Shown here piece after piece: positions 59,619 to 64,000 of a stretch of DNA of 64,000 nt. This DNA is from Turbatrix aceti. Lineage: Eukaryota > Nematoda > Chromadorea > Rhabditida > Panagrolaimidae. The number at the start of each line of letters is the position of its first letter. Position 1 is the stretch's first letter. The position numbers and the translations under genes were made by a program. Location: contig OZ017767.1 of NCBI GenBank assembly GCA_963969345.1, forward strand, positions 3,500,739 through 3,564,738. Direction: 5' to 3'. A model generated the notes under the pieces. The model worked only from the letters and a program-made list of their open reading frames with translations. It had not been told where the DNA came from and searched no databases.

Positions 59619-61555
59619 ATGTCCTCCACGACGAACACCCCTGCCGTCGAGGCGAAGAGGACGAAGACGGTGAAGGCGCTCTTCGCCCTGAAGACGCCGG
59701 AGCATGCGGAGTACTACCTCCGCAGCCTGGACAGCATCGTCTGGGCACCCATCGACGTCCCGGGTGTCAAGGCGTTGCTGTCCAGTCCGGACACTCGACC
59801 GGAGGACCGCGAGCAGGCCCTCAATGGCCTGCTCAACGTCCTGGAGGCGGCCGAGCGAGAACGCCTGAAGTTCGCCATGAACGACAGGCACCTCGCTCTG
59901 GACGGAGGTGGACCGGGTATGTTTTTAAAATTACAAACAATTATATAAAAAATGTTTTAGAGCCGCCGGTCGTTCCGGCCAGGCTGCACGCGCTCCTGGT
60001 GCTGCAGACGGTAGAGCACGCGGAGCTCTACCTGAACACCGTGAACAGCGCGGTGTTCACCCAGGTGGCCGTCGACAAGGTCCGGGGGCTCCTGTTCAGC
60101 CCAGAAGGCTGTCGGGAGCTGAAGAACAGGGCGATCATCGCCCTGTTGAACATCCTCACAATCCTGGAGCGGAAGCGGGAGGTCCGCTCCAGGATTACCC
60201 GGAAACGCCACTGGCGGGAGCTGGAGGAGCGTAAGTTTTTGAATGCAAGAAAACATTTTTTTATTCACTAATTTTTAGTTCGGCGGCATGCTGTGGCGCA
60301 CATGCACCACATCTACGGCATTGATGACTCGGTGGGGCCGAGCGACGACACCATCGAGTCGTTCATCATGCCGGAGGTGGACCTCACGCTGCCGATCGTC
60401 TCGCCGTCCGTCTTGGAGAAGGCCATCGAGGCCGACGAAGAGGGAGACGGCAGCACGGAACCCGAGCCCAGCCCAGGGCGGCAGCCGAGCGACGACGGCT
60501 TGATGGATTTCGAGCCCATCCCTGCCCCGGAACAGCCACCAAAAACTCCGGCTGCTTTCCACGCATCGGCTTCATCGTCCGGTGGTCGCTCATCTCTGAA
60601 GCGCCGAGGACCTGCCGATGATGCTGGTCAACCCGAAGCTCGTCGACGCCGTACATCTTCCACTCAATCGTCTTCCGCTCGGTCTACTGCCACTGCCACG
60701 TCCGCCCCGACCCATGCTCCGGCCACTCCAGCTCCTGCTTCGACCACTCCGGCCCAGCCTACTTCGACTCCGGCTCCTGCTCATCCTGTTCTGGCTCAAG
60801 CTCCGGTTGCGCTCTCCGCCCCGGCAGTAGACCCGTCAGCAACATCAAGATCGTCTGCTGCAGTGTCCGCTGCTCGTTCCGCCCCCTCCGCCGCCTCCGT
60901 CCACTCCGCCGCCTCCACCTCCACCTCCACCTCCACCTCCGCCTCCGCTTCCGCCGCCGCCTCCGCCGTCTCCGCTGCCTCTGTCTCCGCCTCCGCCGCC
61001 GTCTCCGCCTCCGCACTTTGTCGGCCGCTGCCTCCGACCTCTGCGGCCATCTCTCCGGCGCTGTCTCATCGCGTGGCCCGTGTGTCGCGATCTCGGTCGC
61101 CGATCAACGCCCCTCGCCCCGCTCCCGTCATCTCGGCATACCACCTATCGCCTCTGGTCAACATCCCGGCAACCGACTCGACAGGAGAGACGCGTGCCAG
61201 CCTTCCATCGCAGGCCGCGCTCTCGTTCGTCGCTTCGGCGTCGAATGTCGAATCGCGTCCGTCCAGCCTCATCCGATCGGCGCCAGCAACTCCCATCTCC
61301 GCAGCTCTCTCGTCCCTCGTCCCCACGTCCCAGGCTCCGTCGTCGCCCGAAGTCACCCAGGCCTCCCTCACGCCGCCTGCGGTGAACGAGCCGGAACATC
61401 CTCGACGGTATGGACTTCGGGACCGCCGACCAACGTCTCGCCTCGAAGTCGGACGGCTCCAGATCGTCGACGGAAAGAAAGTTCCTACGTACGCCGAGGA
61501 ATCGACGGTGCGCGTCGATCCACCACGCCGGCCAAGAGGTTTGTTTTTTTTCTAA
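59619..61555 (+). CDS. Duplicated helical-domain, Ser/Ala-rich protein, right copy
   Basis: Exons 59619-59916, 59961-60230 and 60279-61555 give 614 aa. ATG 59619 opens MSSTTNTPAVEAKRTKTVKA. Domain order is as in the left copy: two helical repeats (residues about 20-80 and 105-170), acidic linker, basic patch, Ser/Ala-rich region with runs of ST and SA, and the conserved basic tail (YGLRDRRP, then VGRLQIVDGKK). Against the left copy it has a locally shifted segment (PSPGRQPSDDGL where the left has PSSRAAADDDA) that returns to frame, and an extra SAPSAA unit in the repeat tract. The stop TAA overlaps AATAAA (61,554-61,559). An alternative is splicing at the final GTTTGT to an exon near 61,718; I prefer the stop. 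Confidence 0.7.
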
Positions 61556-61719
61556 TAAAAAAAAGAAAAATATTCGCAACACCAAGTTTTCTTATTTTTG
61601 GATTTTATTTTTTATAATCAATAAGAAATAATTTTTGGCAAAACTAGCAACTTGCAGTAGATTTATAAGTTACGCATTTTTGTATAATTTACATTTATCA
61701 TTTTTTTTATTTTTAAGCT

Positions 61720-64000
61720 CCCCGCGGCGGACAGTAGGATCGCCAGACCACCGGCCGACCTACTGTTCTGCAATTTTTGGCTCCTCACTCTCTTCCTTCT
61801 CTGGATTCTTCTTTTGCGATTTTTTCTTCTCTCTGCTCTCGCCTCCCGCATGGCGCCATTTTCTCCGGTATTTCCCGTGATCTCAAGGTGCTCCTGGATC
61901 CCATCATCTTCCGGACTTTCCCGCACCCGATCACCGATTTTCGTTCCCATTCCCTCAGAATCCGGTCCTCAGAATTCAGTTCCCTCAGAATCAGTTACGC
62001 CACTGCGTCCGAAGTTGGAAATTCTGAATTTCCGTCTACCGTGACCAGGAGATGCTTCCAATCGTCCTCGAGACATTCGCCGGATCAAGGGTGACATCAT
62101 GGACCTCCGCGTCTCTTGGCTACCTTTCCCGCGTCTCTCGAGCGCCCGGTCAACGATTCAGACCTGATTGCGCTCTACGTCGAAGGAACTTCATTTCCGA
62201 TTTCAAATTTCTGCCCACTCAGATTACCTGATTCCCCAGACGTTCAAATTTCCACCATTGTTCGTGAACGACCTGCCTCCAGACAAGGACATTTTCTACC
62301 GTCGTTTTTCCCAACAGAAGCTCATACCGTCCGAGCGCTTCAAGCGGCTCCAAGCTGTCGTCCGCTCGTTTCCACACCAATGAGGTAAAATTTTTCATTC
62401 CCAAAATCATTAAAAAATGTGAATTTTAAGACACACATTTTCCGTACGTACGAAACTGAAGTCAGTCACTGGACACATCTTTGGCTGCCCAGAACTGCCG
62501 TACCTGCACGTGGCCATTTTCGCTCTTGTTCCATGGCTGCCATTCTGCCATGATCACTCTGCCGTATTCCGTCGAGTTTTCAAACATCGACTGATTCGTC
62601 AACGATGCTACCGCCTCTGACTGTGTTGTCCCGGTGACAAACTCGGCCACTCCTCTGACTGCGTGCCGTGCAACTATGTTTTTTTTCATGATTTTATTTT
62701 CGGTAAGCTGTTAGCCAAAAATTCGTTTTATTACAATTTTTGTTTTTCAGGTACCTTTTTTTATCCCGAGCTGAGCACTTTGAATGCACGTTTGGCAACG
62801 ATGGCTCAATCGTCTTCGCGTCTTCTCAAGGTCATGAATCCGACGACGGATGCCAACTCACCGTAATCTGACTTTGACGCATCTGACCTGCAATGACCTG
62901 ACTTTTTGCTCACTTTCGAGATCATCGAAGACGCCGCAGACGGGAAATGCCCAATTTTCCTCAAAATCCCTTCAGCTTCCATCATGGTGGTTGTCAAGGC
63001 GCCGAAGACGCTCCAAACTGAAATCGGCTATTGGACACATCCTTGGCTACCCAGAACTGCCGTACATGCGAGTGACCATGTTCGCTCTCGTTCCCTGGCT
63101 GCCTTTCTGCCAAGAACACTCTGCCGTGTTCCGTCCAGTTTACAACCATCCGAAAGTCGACTGATTCGTCAACGGCGCTACCGCTTCTGACTGCGTCGTT
63201 CCGGTAACAAAATCCGCCATGAAAACCGTGTAATTTTACTTTTCAATTTTTGTCATGATTTTATTTTCGGTAAGCTGTTAGCCAAAAATTCGTTTTATTA
63301 CAATTTTTGTTTTTCAGGTACTTTTTATTATCCCACGTTGAGGGCTTTGAATGCACGTTTGGCAACGATGGCTCAATCGTTTTCGCGTCTTCTCAAGGTC
63401 ACGAATCCGACGACGGATGCCAACTCACCCTAGTCTGACTTTGACGCATCTGATTGACAATTACCTGATTTTTCGCCACCTCACATTGTATCATTGTTGA
63501 GTGCTTCAAACAGCTCCAAGATGTCATTGGCCCGTTTGAACGTTAATAAGGTAATATTTTTAATCCCCAGGATTATAAAAAACGTGAATTTTTAGTCGTA
63601 TTTTGGGCATGTTACGATTCCGCCGCCCGGCGCCTACGCATGCAAGGAATCGCTTGCTCGCTCTTCTTCCGTTACTAGAAACGCTGTCCAGGGATACTTC
63701 AACGTGTTTCGCTGCTCTCGACTGCGCTACAGCCTGTAAAAGCGTTGTTCCGGAAACAAAAATCGTCACAAAATTTGAACTCTGCTGAAAGCTCAAAGAC
63801 GGATGCCAACACTTTTGACCGGCGAAGACCAAACTTTTTGCTACTTTTCCTTTGAGGTAGCATCGCAGAAGACGCCGGTGACAGAAAATTGGCAGAATCA
63901 ACACGAATGATTCCTGGCTACCGATGTTTTCTCGCTCGTATTCAAAAACAAGGCTTAGAAAATCGTAAAGAATTTTTCTGTCGCCTGAATGAGCCTGCAT
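61720..64000 (+). other. Tandem family of small unrecognised genes, right copy
   Basis: Mirror of 12,680-14,980 and easier to read on this strand. Unit 1: exon ending ERFKRLQAVVRSFPHQ (to about 62,383), intron GTAAAATT to TTTTAAG, exon with FALVPWLPFC (about 62,520), intron GTAAGCTG to TTTTTCAG, and a last exon ending NPTTDANSP-stop (about 62,866). Unit 2 repeats FALVPWLPFC (about 63,085) and the last exon (to about 63,431). Unit 3 begins with ECFKQLQDVIGPFER (about 63,500-63,543) and the same intron pattern. Conserved frames suggest real ancestral coding, but no complete modern gene model is secure. Confidence 0.45.

Larger units (their letters stand above)
51827..64000 (-). repeat. Right arm of ~12-kb inverted duplication
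   Basis: Reverse complement of 12,667-24,782 and cut by the window end. Differences from the left arm are scattered substitutions and small indels: about 20 bp at 58,697 (extra here), 3 bp and 18 bp in the Ser/Ala-rich gene, about 12 bp at 62,590. The level of divergence resembles that of alleles or a recent duplication. Confidence 0.95.

Overview
The window looks like an animal nuclear genome, most probably a nematode. The genes carry many short introns, often about 45-60 bp, with T-rich acceptors (TTTTCAG, TTTTTAG). A two-exon seven-TM receptor at 40,435-41,435 resembles the nematode serpentine chemoreceptors, and there is a GT92/DUF23 glycosyltransferase, a family greatly expanded in nematodes. 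I cannot name the species. Two runs of exactly 200 N (30,209-30,408 and 51,627-51,826) are scaffolding gaps of unknown true size.

Layout. 1-5,250 holds no convincing protein gene: a degenerate tandem array with a conserved double-hairpin core (1-2,300), GC-rich foldback sequence, a pol III-like tRNA relic, a microsatellite and several GC hairpins set in AT-rich DNA. 5,776-7,387 is a cytochrome P450 broken by a 10-base deletion. 7,600-12,660 is repeat-rich with intron-like signals on the minus strand but no recognisable product. 12,667-24,782 is the left arm of a very large inverted duplication whose right arm is 51,827-64,000. The left arm runs past the start of the right arm's visible sequence, and the right arm runs off the window, so both may be longer. 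Each arm carries a tandem family of small unrecognised genes, a protein with a duplicated helical domain and a Ser/Ala-rich tail, a small TM-protein candidate, an intact P450 and an ABCC/MRP transporter. The transporter is complete on the left (1,509 aa); on the right its N-terminal half is lost in the N gap.

The spacer between the arms carries single-copy genes: an OATP/SLCO transporter (30,541-33,166, minus), an unrecognised 303-aa protein (33,959-35,354), a membrane-anchored carboxylesterase (35,726-37,969), the GT92 glycosyltransferase (minus), the chemoreceptor (minus), and a Ser-Pro heptad-repeat protein (44,057-45,835) with a dead tandem copy upstream (41,929-42,470). These are followed by eroded duplicated sequence and a compact LTR retroelement with two apparently identical 350-bp LTRs and a perfect 5-bp target duplication (49,712-51,532), next to the second gap.

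Functionally the window is enriched for xenobiotic handling: P450s (oxidation), a carboxylesterase (hydrolysis), OATP (uptake) and ABCC (efflux). The most important structural question is whether the ~12-kb inverted arms are a real recent palindromic duplication or two haplotypes joined by the assembler. The second gap lies exactly at the inner end of one arm, so the sequence alone cannot decide.
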